This document shows, in pieces, positions 48,356-57,306 of a stretch of 64,000 nt of DNA. The stretch comes from Saccharospirillum salsuginis (lineage in GTDB: Bacteria > Pseudomonadota > Gammaproteobacteria > Pseudomonadales > Natronospirillaceae). The notes beneath the pieces are model-generated. The model saw only the letters and a list, made by a program, of their open reading frames with translations. It ran no database searches and was not told the origin of the DNA. Location: NCBI RefSeq assembly GCF_014651855.1, contig NZ_BMXR01000008.1:33438-97437 (forward strand). The letters are read 5' to 3'. Every line of letters starts with the position of its first letter. The first letter of the stretch is position 1. Position numbers and translations under genes: made by a program.

Positions 48356-48764
48356 AATAACGTTCCTGCAATTCGTGAAAACCACGCAGAGTGCCCGCTT
48401 CCAGTCGGGACAGGGCGGCCCGAGCCTTGCGGTCCTGCTCATCCAGTTCGATATAGCGCGACTCGACCAGGGAGGTCAGTTGATCCAGTCGGGTGCCGGC
48501 GACGCCGTCGAAAGCAGACACCCGAACCTCGGGGCCGGCCTTGACCAGCACTCCCCGGTCGAGCCCCACGTACCCTTCGTCGCCTTCCGGGGTGGTGTAG
48601 ATCAGTATGCCGGGCTCAAGACTGGCGACGTAGTCGATATGACGCGGCAACAGGCAGAATTCGCCAGAGGGCGCCTCGGCGATGATTTTGTGCGCCCGGG
48701 TCTCCAGCAGGATGCCGGTGGGCAGGAAGACGGTCAGCTGCATGGCGGCGGTTTGTTCAGTCAT
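48345..48764 (-). CDS. atpC: N-type ATPase epsilon subunit
   Basis: Coupling and regulatory subunit of the rotor. It has 139 residues; the N-terminal beta sandwich is seen in MQLTVFLPTGILLETRAHKIIAEAPSGEFCLLPRHIDYVASLEPGIL-like sequence and two C-terminal helices follow. The start at 48764 has GGAG upstream and overlaps the atpD stop by 8 bp; MQLTVF at 48743 is an alternative start. Confidence 0.92.
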   Translation of the reverse strand: MTEQTAAMQLTVFLPTGILLETRAHKIIAEAPSGEFCLLPRHIDYVASLEPGILIYTTPEGDEGYVGLDRGVLVKAGPEVRVSAFDGVAGTRLDQLTSLVESRYIELDEQDRKARAALSRLEAGTLRGFHELQERYFET

Positions 48765-50163
48765 GGTGGTGACTCCGGGCCGGCAGATCGTCCACTCCCC
48801 CGATCATATAGAACGCCGATTCACTGACGTCAGCGTAGTCCCCGTTCAGAATGCGTTCGCAACCGGTCAGGGTGTCTTCCAGCGAGATCCGGCGGCCGCT
48901 TTTCCCGGTGAACTGTTCGGTGGTGAAGAAGGGCTGGGTCAGGAAACGTTCCAATTGCCGCGCCTGACTCACGGTTTCCTGGTCCTGCCGCGACAGTTCC
49001 TCCATTCCCAGCATCGAGATGATGTCTTTCAACGCTTCGTATTCGGCCAGGGCCCGCTTGACCCCCTGGGCGATTCGATAATGACGTTCGCCGACCGCAC
49101 CCGGGGACAGCATTTTGGAATCGGCCTGCAGTGGGTCCACGGCCGGGTAGAATCCCTGGCTGGCGCGCTTGCGGGACAGGACGATGGAGGCGGACAGGTG
49201 CGCGAAGATATGGGTGGCCGAGGGGTCGGTCAGGTCATCCGCCGGCACATACACCGCCTGCACCGAGGTGATCGAGCCGCTGCGGGTACTGCAGATGCGC
49301 TCCTCCAGTGTGGCCAGTTCCGTGGCCAGTGTCGGCTGATAACCGACCCGTGACGGCAGCCGTCCCATCAGACCGGAGACTTCGTTGCCGGACTGGACGA
49401 AACGAAAGATGTTGTCGATCAACAGCAGAACGTCGCGCTTGAGTACATCGCGGCAGTACTCGGCGACGGTCAGGGCGGCGTGGCCGATGCGAAAACGGGC
49501 ACCGGGCGGTTCGTTCATCTGGCCGTAGAGCAATACCGCTTTGTCCAGCACGCCGGACTCGGCCATCGATCGGGACATCTCCTCGGCTTCGCGCATGCGT
49601 TCCCCGATGCCGCAAAATAGACTGATGCCCTCGTACCGTTCCGACATATTGTGGATCAATTCATTGATCAACACCGTTTTGCCGACACCGGCACCGCCGA
49701 ACAAACCCGCCTTGCTGCCTTGTTCCAGCGGAGCCAGCAGATCGATGACCTTGATGCCGGTTTCGAACATCTCGGCGTGTGTCACGCGGTCGGACAAGGT
49801 CAGTCGCGGTCGGTGAATGGGCCAGCGTTCAAGGTGGTCCAGTGGTTCGCCGCCGTCGATGGGATCGCCCAGTACGTTCAGCATGCGTCCGAGCAGGGCC
49901 TCGCCGACGGGAATCGTCAGTGGCGCGTCGCCGGTTGCCACGCTCATGCCGCGCCCCAGTCCGGCCGTGGGCGTCAGCGCGATGCATCGGACGGTCTCGG
50001 CGTCGAGGTGGGTCTGTACCTCAAGCACCACATCCCCGTCCGGGCCGGTACTCAACCGGTGCAGCCGAGCCGGCAACGGGGATGGAAATGACACATCCAC
50101 CACATTGCCGCGAATGGCATGGACCCGACCCCTGTGCTCCGATCGTATGTCCGCGTCGTTCAT
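48757..50163 (-). CDS. atpD: N-type ATPase beta subunit (first gene of the operon)
   Basis: Catalytic subunit of F1. It has 468 residues. Walker A is GGAGVGKT (156-163), followed by GIGERMREAEEM with the catalytic Glu, LLLIDNIFRFVQSGNEVSGLMGRLPS, and VYVPADDLTDPSATHIFAHL. The operon begins with atpDC, the order typical of N-ATPases; standard F-ATPase operons begin with atpB. It follows dusC by 68 bp on the same strand, so the promoter is in this gap or before dusC. Confidence 0.96.
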   Translation of the reverse strand: MNDADIRSEHRGRVHAIRGNVVDVSFPSPLPARLHRLSTGPDGDVVLEVQTHLDAETVRCIALTPTAGLGRGMSVATGDAPLTIPVGEALLGRMLNVLGDPIDGGEPLDHLERWPIHRPRLTLSDRVTHAEMFETGIKVIDLLAPLEQGSKAGLFGGAGVGKTVLINELIHNMSERYEGISLFCGIGERMREAEEMSRSMAESGVLDKAVLLYGQMNEPPGARFRIGHAALTVAEYCRDVLKRDVLLLIDNIFRFVQSGNEVSGLMGRLPSRVGYQPTLATELATLEERICSTRSGSITSVQAVYVPADDLTDPSATHIFAHLSASIVLSRKRASQGFYPAVDPLQADSKMLSPGAVGERHYRIAQGVKRALAEYEALKDIISMLGMEELSRQDQETVSQARQLERFLTQPFFTTEQFTGKSGRRISLEDTLTGCERILNGDYADVSESAFYMIGGVDDLPARSHHHD

Positions 50164-50231
50164 ATCCTTCGACTCGATGCGGGCGGAACGCCCAACGAGT
50201 CTGACTATAGCAGGGAAGGACCCGTCGGCTA

Positions 50232-51173
50232 TTAATCCAGATCAAGTAACAGGCGGTCGAGTGCCGCCACATTCCGCTCGGTTCGGATACGATGCCAAAA
50301 CGCTTCGGCTTCCGTATGGGCTTGGCGCAGGTGATTGACCCATTGTTTGAGTCGGCCGGCGCAATAGCGGTCGGGCATCTGCGCGCGCACCTCGGACCAG
50401 AACCCGGCCAGCAGTACCCGGTACTCGGACCAGGGCAGGGCGGTGTGATCCGGCTTGCGGATTCGTCGCGCCAGATCCGGCGTGCGGATGGCGCCCCGAC
50501 CCAGCATAACGTCGGTCGTGCCGGTGATGGCGCAACACCGTTGGTAGTCGTCGACGGTCCAGATATCGCCGTTGGCGATCAGCGGAATGTTCAGTTGCTC
50601 GTTCAGTCGGCCCAATTCGTGCCAGTGAGCGGGCGGGGCATAGCCTTGCACCTTGGTGCGGGCGTGGACCGTCAGTTCGTCGGCGCCGCCGGCCTCGATG
50701 GCGGCGGCGTTCTCGAACATCAGGCCGGTGTCTTCGAAGCCCAGGCGCATCTTGGCGGAAAGGGTGACGCCCTCCGGCAAGGCCCGGCGCACCGATCGCA
50801 CCACGCGATAGAGTGTTTCCGGCTCACGCAACAGAATGGCGCCGCCCTGGCTGCGGTTGACCGTCTTGCTCGGGCAGCCGAAGTTAAGGTCGAGCCCGTC
50901 CGATCCGAGCTCGATGGCCCGTTGGGCGTTGGCCGCCATAGCCTCCAGGTGATTGCCCAGCAACTGGACCCGCACCGGTGTGCCGGACCGGGTGCGGCCA
51001 CCCTCGAGTAACTCCGGACATACAGTGTAAAACACGCGTTCCGGCAGCCTCTGGTCGACGACGCGGACAAACTCGGACACGACCCGGTCGAAACCGCCCT
51101 GGGCGGTGATCAGGCGACGCAGATAGACATCCGCCAGACCTTCCATCGGTGCGAGAATAAGGCGCATTGACAC
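50232..51173 (-). CDS. dusC: tRNA-dihydrouridine synthase C
   Basis: Reduces U16 in tRNA, with FMN. It has 313 residues; MRLILAPMEGLADVYLRRLITAQGG opens the TIM barrel, the catalytic Cys is in LNFGCPSKTVNRSQGGAIL, and ELTVHARTKVQGY plus IANGDIWTVDDY are Dus signatures. The RLKQWVNHLR stretch near residue 270 and the C-terminal helix fit DusC better than DusA or DusB. A second Met two residues on (51167) is an equally good start. Confidence 0.92.
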   Translation of the reverse strand: MSMRLILAPMEGLADVYLRRLITAQGGFDRVVSEFVRVVDQRLPERVFYTVCPELLEGGRTRSGTPVRVQLLGNHLEAMAANAQRAIELGSDGLDLNFGCPSKTVNRSQGGAILLREPETLYRVVRSVRRALPEGVTLSAKMRLGFEDTGLMFENAAAIEAGGADELTVHARTKVQGYAPPAHWHELGRLNEQLNIPLIANGDIWTVDDYQRCCAITGTTDVMLGRGAIRTPDLARRIRKPDHTALPWSEYRVLLAGFWSEVRAQMPDRYCAGRLKQWVNHLRQAHTEAEAFWHRIRTERNVAALDRLLLDLD

Positions 51174-51267
51174 TCGTTGAACGAAAGTATGAGAGGCGCG
51201 AAGTGTAACGGTTGAATGCGGCCAGGCAAGCGGAAACCGGCCGGATATTGAATGCAGTCAGGCTAGC

Positions 51268-51382
51268 GCCGGCAGCCGGGTATGCCTATTCGGGGATGTC
51301 GGCAGCCATGGATGGCTGCCGCCAAGCCTACATGGATGTATTCACGGCGACCCCGAAGAGGCATACCCGGCTGCCGGTGCGG
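51268..51382 (+). repeat. Palindromic element A10 (core sense +)
   Basis: Outer arms 51268-51289 and 51361-51382 are 22 pairs with one G-U on the plus strand, then ttcgggg/ccccgaa. P2 is the longest of the family, cggcagcca/tggctgccg with loop TGGA, and P3 is TACATGGATGTA. It stands between the divergent dusC and oadG. Confidence 0.87.
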
Positions 51383-51723
51383 GTTCAAGCAACATACCAG
51401 AACGCCAAAATGTCAGTTTTTCAGTAACTTGCAACAGTTCGTTGCGAAGATTGGCGAAAGTTCGCGTGTTGCGTCAATTCTCCGACTTGGGGTACCCTAC
51501 CGTCGCTCGGCGCCCCTCAACGCCAGGAAACTTTGCGGGCGGCATTCCATGGCCCCTGGTTGAAGTTCCCCGGGTTGGCAGGCGCCGAAACTATAATTAA
51601 GGGGCTCATCAGAAAGCCCTCAGACAATCCGAACCCAAACGAAACAAGAGAGCATCGGACGTTTTAAAGCCAGTCTACCTCTCCTGGCGGAACGTTCCAT
51701 GGTCGAACCAAGGATCCCTCCTT
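51383..51723. other. oadGAB upstream region without a gene
   Basis: 340 bp before oadG. A perfect TATAAT stands at 51592-51597 but no good -35 at the normal distance, so an activator may be needed. The hairpins gcaac-agttc-gttgc (51431-51445) and gcgaa/ttcgc (near 51460) could be operators. gggct/agccc near 51602-51620 could be a leader hairpin. No riboswitch class was recognised. Confidence 0.35.
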
Positions 51724-51954
51724 ATGTCCGAACTGATGCTGGGCGGTTTGAATCTCATGCTGTTAGGCATGGGAACCGTTTTTGTCTTCCTGACCATCCT
51801 CGTGATCGGCACTACGATCATGTCTCGGCTGATCATGCGCTGGCATGATGCCCCGGAGCCTGAACCCAAGCGCGGAGGTCGCCCGAAACCGAAGGACGAC
51901 CTCTCGGAAGTGGCCGCCGTCGCCGCTGCCGTCAAGGCCGTACACGGCCACTGA
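51724..51954 (+). CDS. oadG: Oxaloacetate decarboxylase gamma subunit
   Basis: Small assembly subunit of the Na+-pumping oxaloacetate decarboxylase. It has 76 residues: one membrane helix (LMLLGMGTVFVFLTILVIGTTI) and a charged Pro-rich tail ending in alanines and HGH; the His end is in line with the metal-binding C-terminus of the family. Order G-A-B is conserved; oadA follows after 38 bp. Confidence 0.93.
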   Translation: MSELMLGGLNLMLLGMGTVFVFLTILVIGTTIMSRLIMRWHDAPEPEPKRGGRPKPKDDLSEVAAVAAAVKAVHGH

Positions 51955-51992
51955 TCCGCGAACCGATTAACCGAAAGCTAAGGGCAACTGCC

Positions 51993-53795
51993 ATGAGTGC
52001 ATCCAAAAATCCTGTCAAACTGACCGATGTCGTCCTGCGCGACGCGCACCAGTCATTGTTTGCGACCCGTCTGCGCATAGACGATATGCTGCCGATTTGT
52101 GAAAAACTGGATCAAATCGGTTACTGGTCCCTCGAATCCTGGGGCGGCGCCACCTTTGACGCCTGCATCCGTTACCTGGGTGAAGACCCCTGGGACCGCA
52201 TTCGCGAATTGAAAAAGGCCATGCCGAACACCCGTCAGCAAATGCTGCTGCGTGGCCAGAACCTGCTGGGATATCGCCACTACGCCGACGATGTGGTCGA
52301 TAAATTCGTTGAACGTGCGGTCAAGAACGGCATCGACGTCTTCCGTGTCTTCGACGCCATGAACGATCCGCGCAACCTGCAGCGCGCCATGGCGGCGGTG
52401 AAGGAAAACGGCGCCCACGCCCAGGGCACCATTTCCTATACCACCAGTCCGGTACACACCACCGAGAACTGGGTCGATCTGGCTAGACAGATCGAGGACA
52501 TGGGCGCCGACTCGCTGGCGATCAAAGACATGTCCGGCATCCTGACCCCCTACGGGGCCGAAGAACTGGTGGGCAAACTGAAAGCGGCGTTGAACATCCC
52601 GATTCAGCTGCACTGTCATGCCACCGCTGGTTTGTCGTCGATGACCATTCTCAAGGCGGTCGAGGCCGGAATCGACCATGTCGACACCGCCATCTCCTCG
52701 ATGTCGATGACCTGTGGCCACTCGCCGACCGAATCCATCGTCTCCGCCCTGCAGGGCACGGATCGCGATCCGGGTCTGGACCTGGAAAAACTGGAAGAGA
52801 TCGCCGCCTATTTCCGCACCGTGCGTAAGAAGTACGCCAAGTTCGAAGGCCAGCTGCGCGGTGTTGACTCCCGCATCCTGATCGCCCAGGTTCCGGGCGG
52901 CATGCTGACCAACATGGAAAGCCAGTTGAAAGAGCAGGGCGCCGGCGACAAGTTCGACGATGTGTTGAACGAGATTCCCAAGGTGCGCGAAGACCTGGGC
53001 TTTATCCCGCTGGTGACGCCGACCTCCCAGATCGTCGGTACCCAGGCCGTGTTGAACGTTCTGACCGGCGAGCGTTACAAGTCCATCTCCAAGGAAACCC
53101 AGGCCATCCTGAAGGGCGAGTACGGTGCCGCGCCGTCCGAATTCAACAAGGAGCTCCAGGCCAAGGTGCTCGATGGTGGCGAGCCGATCACCTGCCGTCC
53201 GGCGGATCTGATCGACGCCGAAATGGACAAGCTGACCGGTGAGCTGGAAAAAACAGCGAAAGAAAAGGGCTTCAAACTGGCCGATGCGGTCGTCGACGAT
53301 GTTCTGACCTACGCGCTGTTCCCGCAGATCGGCTTGAAGTATTTGCAGAACCGGGGCAACCCGGAGGCCTTCGAACCGGCTCCGACCGCAGAGGAAGCCG
53401 CGCCTAAAGCCAAGGGCGCGACCGAAGGCGGCACCTACACGGTCAACGTCAACGGCAAGTCCTACGTGGCCCAGGTCGATGCGGCCGGCAAGGTCAGTGT
53501 CTCCATCAACGGCAAGACCTACCAGACCGACATTACCGAAGGCGGTGAGGTCAGCGGTTCCAGTGTCGCCGCCCCGGCCGAGACCGGCGTGGAGATTCCG
53601 GCGCCACTGGCCGGCAACATCTTCAAGGTGTTGGTCGAGCCGGGTGACGAAGTCGAGGAAGGGCAGGTCGTGATGATCCTGGAAGCCATGAAAATGGAAA
53701 CCGAAGTCAGCGCGCCCCAGGCCGGTACCGTCAGCTCCGTGACGGTGAAGGAAGGCGACTCGGTATCCGTTGGCGATACCCTGCTGACGCTGTGA
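51993..53795 (+). CDS. oadA: Oxaloacetate decarboxylase alpha subunit (biotin carrier)
   Basis: Transfers the carboxyl group of oxaloacetate to biotin. It has 600 residues: carboxyltransferase barrel with TDVVLRDAHQSLFATRLR (residues 10-27) and the metal ligands in IQLHCHATAG; PYC/OADA domain; a Pro/Ala/Gly linker; and a C-terminal biotinyl domain with EAMKM, Lys near residue 567. It acts with OadB in the membrane, coupling decarboxylation to Na+ export. Confidence 0.97.
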   Translation: MSASKNPVKLTDVVLRDAHQSLFATRLRIDDMLPICEKLDQIGYWSLESWGGATFDACIRYLGEDPWDRIRELKKAMPNTRQQMLLRGQNLLGYRHYADDVVDKFVERAVKNGIDVFRVFDAMNDPRNLQRAMAAVKENGAHAQGTISYTTSPVHTTENWVDLARQIEDMGADSLAIKDMSGILTPYGAEELVGKLKAALNIPIQLHCHATAGLSSMTILKAVEAGIDHVDTAISSMSMTCGHSPTESIVSALQGTDRDPGLDLEKLEEIAAYFRTVRKKYAKFEGQLRGVDSRILIAQVPGGMLTNMESQLKEQGAGDKFDDVLNEIPKVREDLGFIPLVTPTSQIVGTQAVLNVLTGERYKSISKETQAILKGEYGAAPSEFNKELQAKVLDGGEPITCRPADLIDAEMDKLTGELEKTAKEKGFKLADAVVDDVLTYALFPQIGLKYLQNRGNPEAFEPAPTAEEAAPKAKGATEGGTYTVNVNGKSYVAQVDAAGKVSVSINGKTYQTDITEGGEVSGSSVAAPAETGVEIPAPLAGNIFKVLVEPGDEVEEGQVVMILEAMKMETEVSAPQAGTVSSVTVKEGDSVSVGDTLLTL

Positions 53796-53805
53796 GGTCG
53801 AACCC

Positions 53806-54975
53806 ATGGATAAACTGAATATATTGCTGTCCGAATCCGGGCTCGCGAACCTCACCTTGCCGCAGCTCACGATGATTATCGTGGGCCTGGTGCTGATCTA
53901 CCTGGCGATCAACAAACGGTTCGAGCCCTTGTTGCTGCTGCCGATCGGCTTCGGTGCCATCCTGGTCAACATTCCGGGCGCCGGCATGTACGCGGCACCG
54001 GTCATGGATGCGGAAGGCCACGTGGTCTCGGCCGGCGGCCTGTTGTATTACATCTATCACGTCGGCATCGAAAGTGGCGTGTTCCCGTTGCTGATCTTCA
54101 TGGGCGTGGGTGCGATGACCGATTTCGGTCCCATGCTGGCGAACCCGAAGACGCTGTTCCTCGGGGCTGCGGCCCAGTTCGGCATCTTCGGCACCATCAT
54201 CGGCGCCGTCTGGATGAGCTCGATGGGCTGGATGGACTTCTCGCTCGCCGATGCCGCCGCCATCGGCATCATCGGCGGTGCCGACGGCCCGACATCGATC
54301 TTCGTCGCCAGCCGATTGGCGCCGGATCTGCTCGGTGCCATCGCCGTCTCCGCCTACAGCTACATGGCCCTGGTGCCGCTGATCCAGCCGCCGATCATGC
54401 GGGCCCTGACCACGAAAGCCGAACGCGAGATCACCATGACCCAGCTGCGCGTGGTCAGCAAGCGCGAGAAGATCATCTTCCCGATCATGGTGTTGATCGT
54501 GGTGGCCTTCTTCCTGCCGTCGGCCGCACCGCTGTTGGGCATGTTCTGCTTCGGTAACCTGATGAAGGAGTGCGGGGTCGTCGATCGTCTGAGCGATACC
54601 GCCCAGAACGCGTTGATGAACACCGTCACCATCTTCCTGGGCCTGGCCGTGGGCTCCAAGCTGAGCGCCGATGCCTTCCTGAACCTGGAAACCCTGGGCA
54701 TCCTGCTGCTCGGCCTGGCGGCTTTCTGTGTCGGTACCGCGACCGGTCTATTGATGGCCAAGGCCATGAACGCCATGTCCAAGACGCCCATCAACCCGCT
54801 GATCGGCTCCGCCGGTGTATCCGCCGTTCCAATGGCGGCCCGGGTGACCAACAAGGTCGGCCTGGAAGCGAATAACCAGAACTTCCTGCTGATGCACGCC
54901 ATGGGGCCGAACGTGGCCGGTGTGGTCGGCTCGGCCGTCGCGGCCGGTGTTCTGCTGAGTTTCCTGGGCGGTTGA
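53806..54975 (+). CDS. oadB: Oxaloacetate decarboxylase beta subunit (Na+ pump)
   Basis: Membrane subunit that decarboxylates carboxybiotin while moving Na+ out. It has 389 residues in about nine membrane segments. IGIIGGADGPTSIFVASRLAP contains the Asp essential for Na+ coupling, and NPLIGSAGVSAVPMAARV and NFLLMHAMGPNVAGVVGSAVAAG contain further conserved polar residues. It starts 10 bp after oadA. A palindrome at 55002-55036 follows. Confidence 0.97.
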   Translation: MDKLNILLSESGLANLTLPQLTMIIVGLVLIYLAINKRFEPLLLLPIGFGAILVNIPGAGMYAAPVMDAEGHVVSAGGLLYYIYHVGIESGVFPLLIFMGVGAMTDFGPMLANPKTLFLGAAAQFGIFGTIIGAVWMSSMGWMDFSLADAAAIGIIGGADGPTSIFVASRLAPDLLGAIAVSAYSYMALVPLIQPPIMRALTTKAEREITMTQLRVVSKREKIIFPIMVLIVVAFFLPSAAPLLGMFCFGNLMKECGVVDRLSDTAQNALMNTVTIFLGLAVGSKLSADAFLNLETLGILLLGLAAFCVGTATGLLMAKAMNAMSKTPINPLIGSAGVSAVPMAARVTNKVGLEANNQNFLLMHAMGPNVAGVVGSAVAAGVLLSFLGG

Positions 54976-55001
54976 TGGCCCGATAGAGCTCGAAGTCGGG
55001 C

Positions 55002-55036
55002 CATGCCCACCCTGCAATCCCAAGGGTGGGCATGGT
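55002..55036. repeat. Palindrome after oadB (family C-like)
   Basis: ccatgcccaccct (55002-55014) and agggtgggcatgg (55024-55036) are a perfect 13-bp pair. It resembles family C but lacks a clear GTAG head. It may mark the 3' end of oadGAB mRNA; there is a short CCCTTT after it. Confidence 0.6.
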
Positions 55037-55133
55037 CCACCCTTTATTCCCGCATTCCCGCTCCACCACCCTTTGAGCCCCCGCCCACCCGGTGGCATAC
55101 TGCCGCTTTGTCTGTCACCACACGAGATGCCGT

Positions 55134-56378
55134 ATGGAAATTCTGGACTCCTTCTCAACCCTCACCTGGGTCTTCATGGGGGTGATTGGGACGCTGTTAC
55201 TGTACTTTCACGGTCCGGTCTATTCGGCCCACACCGCCAATTACACCCCTAGCATTCTCACCAGCATCGGTATTTTCGGCACCTTTCTGGGGGTCGCGCT
55301 CGGCCTCGCCCAGTTCGATACCTCATCCATCCAGGCTAGCGTGCCCAACCTGCTGGAAGGCCTGAAAACCGCCTTCTGGACCTCCATCGCCGGGCTCGCC
55401 GGGGCGTTGACCATCAAATTCCGCTACGCCATTTCCAGCATGCGCGTCCGTGCGCATCGCGAATCCAAAATGACCGCCACCATGGACGACCTGGCCTGGC
55501 ACCTGGAACGCATCTCCAATCACCTGGCCACCGAAGAAGCAGAACCGCTGTCCGCCTTGCTTGAGCGCCAGCACCAGGCCAGCCACGCCCAGCAACAACA
55601 GCTGGTCGAGACCATCCGTAACTACCAGCGCGACATGACCGAAGCCAACAAGGATGCCCTGAAAGAAGCCATCAGCCACGTCATGCGCGAATTCAACACC
55701 CGCATCGAAGAACAGTACGGCGAGAACTTCCGTCGGCTGAACGACGCCGTCGGTCGCATGATCGAATGGCAGGAACAAAACAAGGCCCAGATCGAGGAGC
55801 TCGTCGAAGCCAACCGCCGCAGCGCCGAAAGTGCCCGGGTCGGGGCCGAATCCTTCGAGCACCTGATCAAGCAGACCCGCTCCTTCACCGGTGTCGCCGA
55901 AGACATGGAGCACCTGCTGTCGGCCCTGCAAAGCCAGAGCGAAAACCTGCGTGAATACCTTTCCACCTTCTCCACCCTGGTGGTCGATGCGCAGGAAGGC
56001 CTGCCACAACTGGAAAGCCGCATCCTGCAACTGACCGAGGGCATGAAGGAACTGGTCGAGACCCAGGGGCAACAAATGCGCACCCTGCTCGAAGAAGCCG
56101 CCACCGGCATTCGAGATACCAGTCAACAGGTCAGCACTGTCCTGCTCGAGGGCACCGAAACCACACAGGACCGCATCGGCCGGCAGCTGGAGCAATTGCT
56201 GGAACGCAACGACGCCCAACTGCAGAAACTGGATGAAGCACTGGAAGCTGAACTCAACAAGGCGATGAAGACCTTCGGTTACCAGCTAACCGCCCTGTCG
56301 GAAAAATTCGTCAACGACTACACCCCGCTGACAGACCGCCTGCACGACCTGGTATCCCTCGCCGAAGAACAACGATGA
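55134..56378 (+). CDS. ZorA-like MotA/TolQ/ExbB-family channel protein with long coiled-coil tail
   Basis: I chose ATG 55134, giving 414 residues. Three membrane segments lie in the first 105 (STLTWVFMGVIGTLLLYF; TSIGIFGTFLGVALGLAQFD; LLEGLKTAFWTSIAGLAGAL), the last two being the TolQ/MotA-type pair that lines the ion path. About 300 residues of Gln/Glu-rich coiled coil follow, predicted in the cytoplasm, as in ZorA of Zorya phage defence. It overlaps its partner by 4 bp. ZorC, ZorD and ZorE are not nearby, so a defence role is unproven; a housekeeping motor is also possible. Confidence 0.75.
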   Translation: MEILDSFSTLTWVFMGVIGTLLLYFHGPVYSAHTANYTPSILTSIGIFGTFLGVALGLAQFDTSSIQASVPNLLEGLKTAFWTSIAGLAGALTIKFRYAISSMRVRAHRESKMTATMDDLAWHLERISNHLATEEAEPLSALLERQHQASHAQQQQLVETIRNYQRDMTEANKDALKEAISHVMREFNTRIEEQYGENFRRLNDAVGRMIEWQEQNKAQIEELVEANRRSAESARVGAESFEHLIKQTRSFTGVAEDMEHLLSALQSQSENLREYLSTFSTLVVDAQEGLPQLESRILQLTEGMKELVETQGQQMRTLLEEAATGIRDTSQQVSTVLLEGTETTQDRIGRQLEQLLERNDAQLQKLDEALEAELNKAMKTFGYQLTALSEKFVNDYTPLTDRLHDLVSLAEEQR

Positions 56379-57073
56379 GAAGCAACGAAGAGCACATCGA
56401 ACAGGAAGAACACTGGGTCTCGGTCAGCGACCTCATGGCCGGTCTGATGATGGTCTTCCTTCTGGTCGCCATCGTCTTCATGGTCGACGCCGAAATCGAG
56501 CGTAACAAAATCCGCGACGTCGCCGTCCTATACGACCGCCTGCGCACCCAGCTGTACCAGGACCTGCAGGAAGAATTCGCCCCCGACCTCGAACGCTGGG
56601 GCGCCGAAATCAACCCGGATCTGAGCATCCGCTTCAACGACGAAGACCTCATATTCGATCGGGGCGAACACGACCTCAAACCGGCTTTCCGCAACATACT
56701 GGCCGAATTTTTCCCGCGCTACATGCGCATCATCACATCGGAAAAATACCGGGACGACATCGCCGAGGTCCGCATTGAAGGCCATACGTCCAGCGGCTGG
56801 CTCGGGCGTACCGAGGACGAGGCCTACATCCTGAACATGGGGCTCAGCCAGGAACGCACCCGTTCGACACTGGCGTACGTGCTGAACCTCGACACCGTGG
56901 CTGGCGAGAAATCCTGGCTCAAGGAACACATGACGGCGAACGGCCTGTCCTCCTCCAAACCGATTCGGGATGCCTCGGGCGAGGAAGACTCCAACCGTTC
57001 CCGCCGGGTCGAATTCCGCCTGCGCACCGACGCCGAAAGCCGAATTGCGACGATATTGGAGAACCAACGCTAG
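56375..57073 (+). CDS. ZorB-like MotB/OmpA-family stator protein
   Basis: A 232-residue protein with one N-terminal membrane segment, VSVSDLMAGLMMVFLLVAIVFMV, in which D19 stands where MotB and ZorB bind the driving ion. The rest is an OmpA-like peptidoglycan-binding domain: VRIEGHTSSGW, LSQERTRSTLAYVL, and NRSRRVEFRL. Overlap with the ZorA-like gene shows they are made together. The likely complex is a 5:2 ion-driven rotary motor as known for ZorAB and MotAB. Confidence 0.75.
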   Translation: MRSNEEHIEQEEHWVSVSDLMAGLMMVFLLVAIVFMVDAEIERNKIRDVAVLYDRLRTQLYQDLQEEFAPDLERWGAEINPDLSIRFNDEDLIFDRGEHDLKPAFRNILAEFFPRYMRIITSEKYRDDIAEVRIEGHTSSGWLGRTEDEAYILNMGLSQERTRSTLAYVLNLDTVAGEKSWLKEHMTANGLSSSKPIRDASGEEDSNRSRRVEFRLRTDAESRIATILENQR

Positions 57074-57112
57074 GGTTGACGGGAAAATTGGGTGCCAGGA
57101 ATCCGCGCCGGC

Positions 57113-57209
57113 TGCCCGGGATGCTCCTGCGGGGTCGCCATTAACCCGTCCATGGGGGCTTAGCTTCGGCATCCATGCCTCAGATATCCCCGCAGGAGCA
57201 TCCCGGGCA
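57113..57209 (-). repeat. Palindromic element A11 (core sense -)
   Basis: Perfect 22-bp outer arms, 57113-57134 and 57188-57209 (tgcccgggatgctcctgcgggg). On the minus strand P2 is ctGAggca-TGGA-tgccGAag, with tandem G-A opposed bases in the stem, and P3 is CCCATGGACGGG. It begins 40 bp after the ZorB-like stop and is antisense to it. Confidence 0.85.
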
Positions 57210-57281
57210 TCCGTCGCTAACCCAAGGTGCCATCATTGGCTCCCAATTTCGTTGCATTCATTAACAACAGTCTGGGGAAGG

Positions 57282-57302
57282 GATTGTGGTGTGACCACAA
57301 TC
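57282..57302. repeat. Short hairpin between A11 and A12
   Basis: gattgtggt - gtg - accacaatc, nine perfect pairs. It takes the central place that GTAG-headed units hold in the other composites, but has no GTAG itself. Confidence 0.6.
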
Positions 57303-57306
57303 ACGA

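Noticed and set aside
42371..50163. The organism's standard F-type ATP synthase
   Set aside because: The atpDC-first order, the presence of atpQ and atpR, the long b subunit and the lack of a delta gene are those of the N-type enzyme.
51383..51723. Riboswitch ahead of oadGAB
   Set aside because: I see a few hairpins but no conserved core of any riboswitch class that I know.
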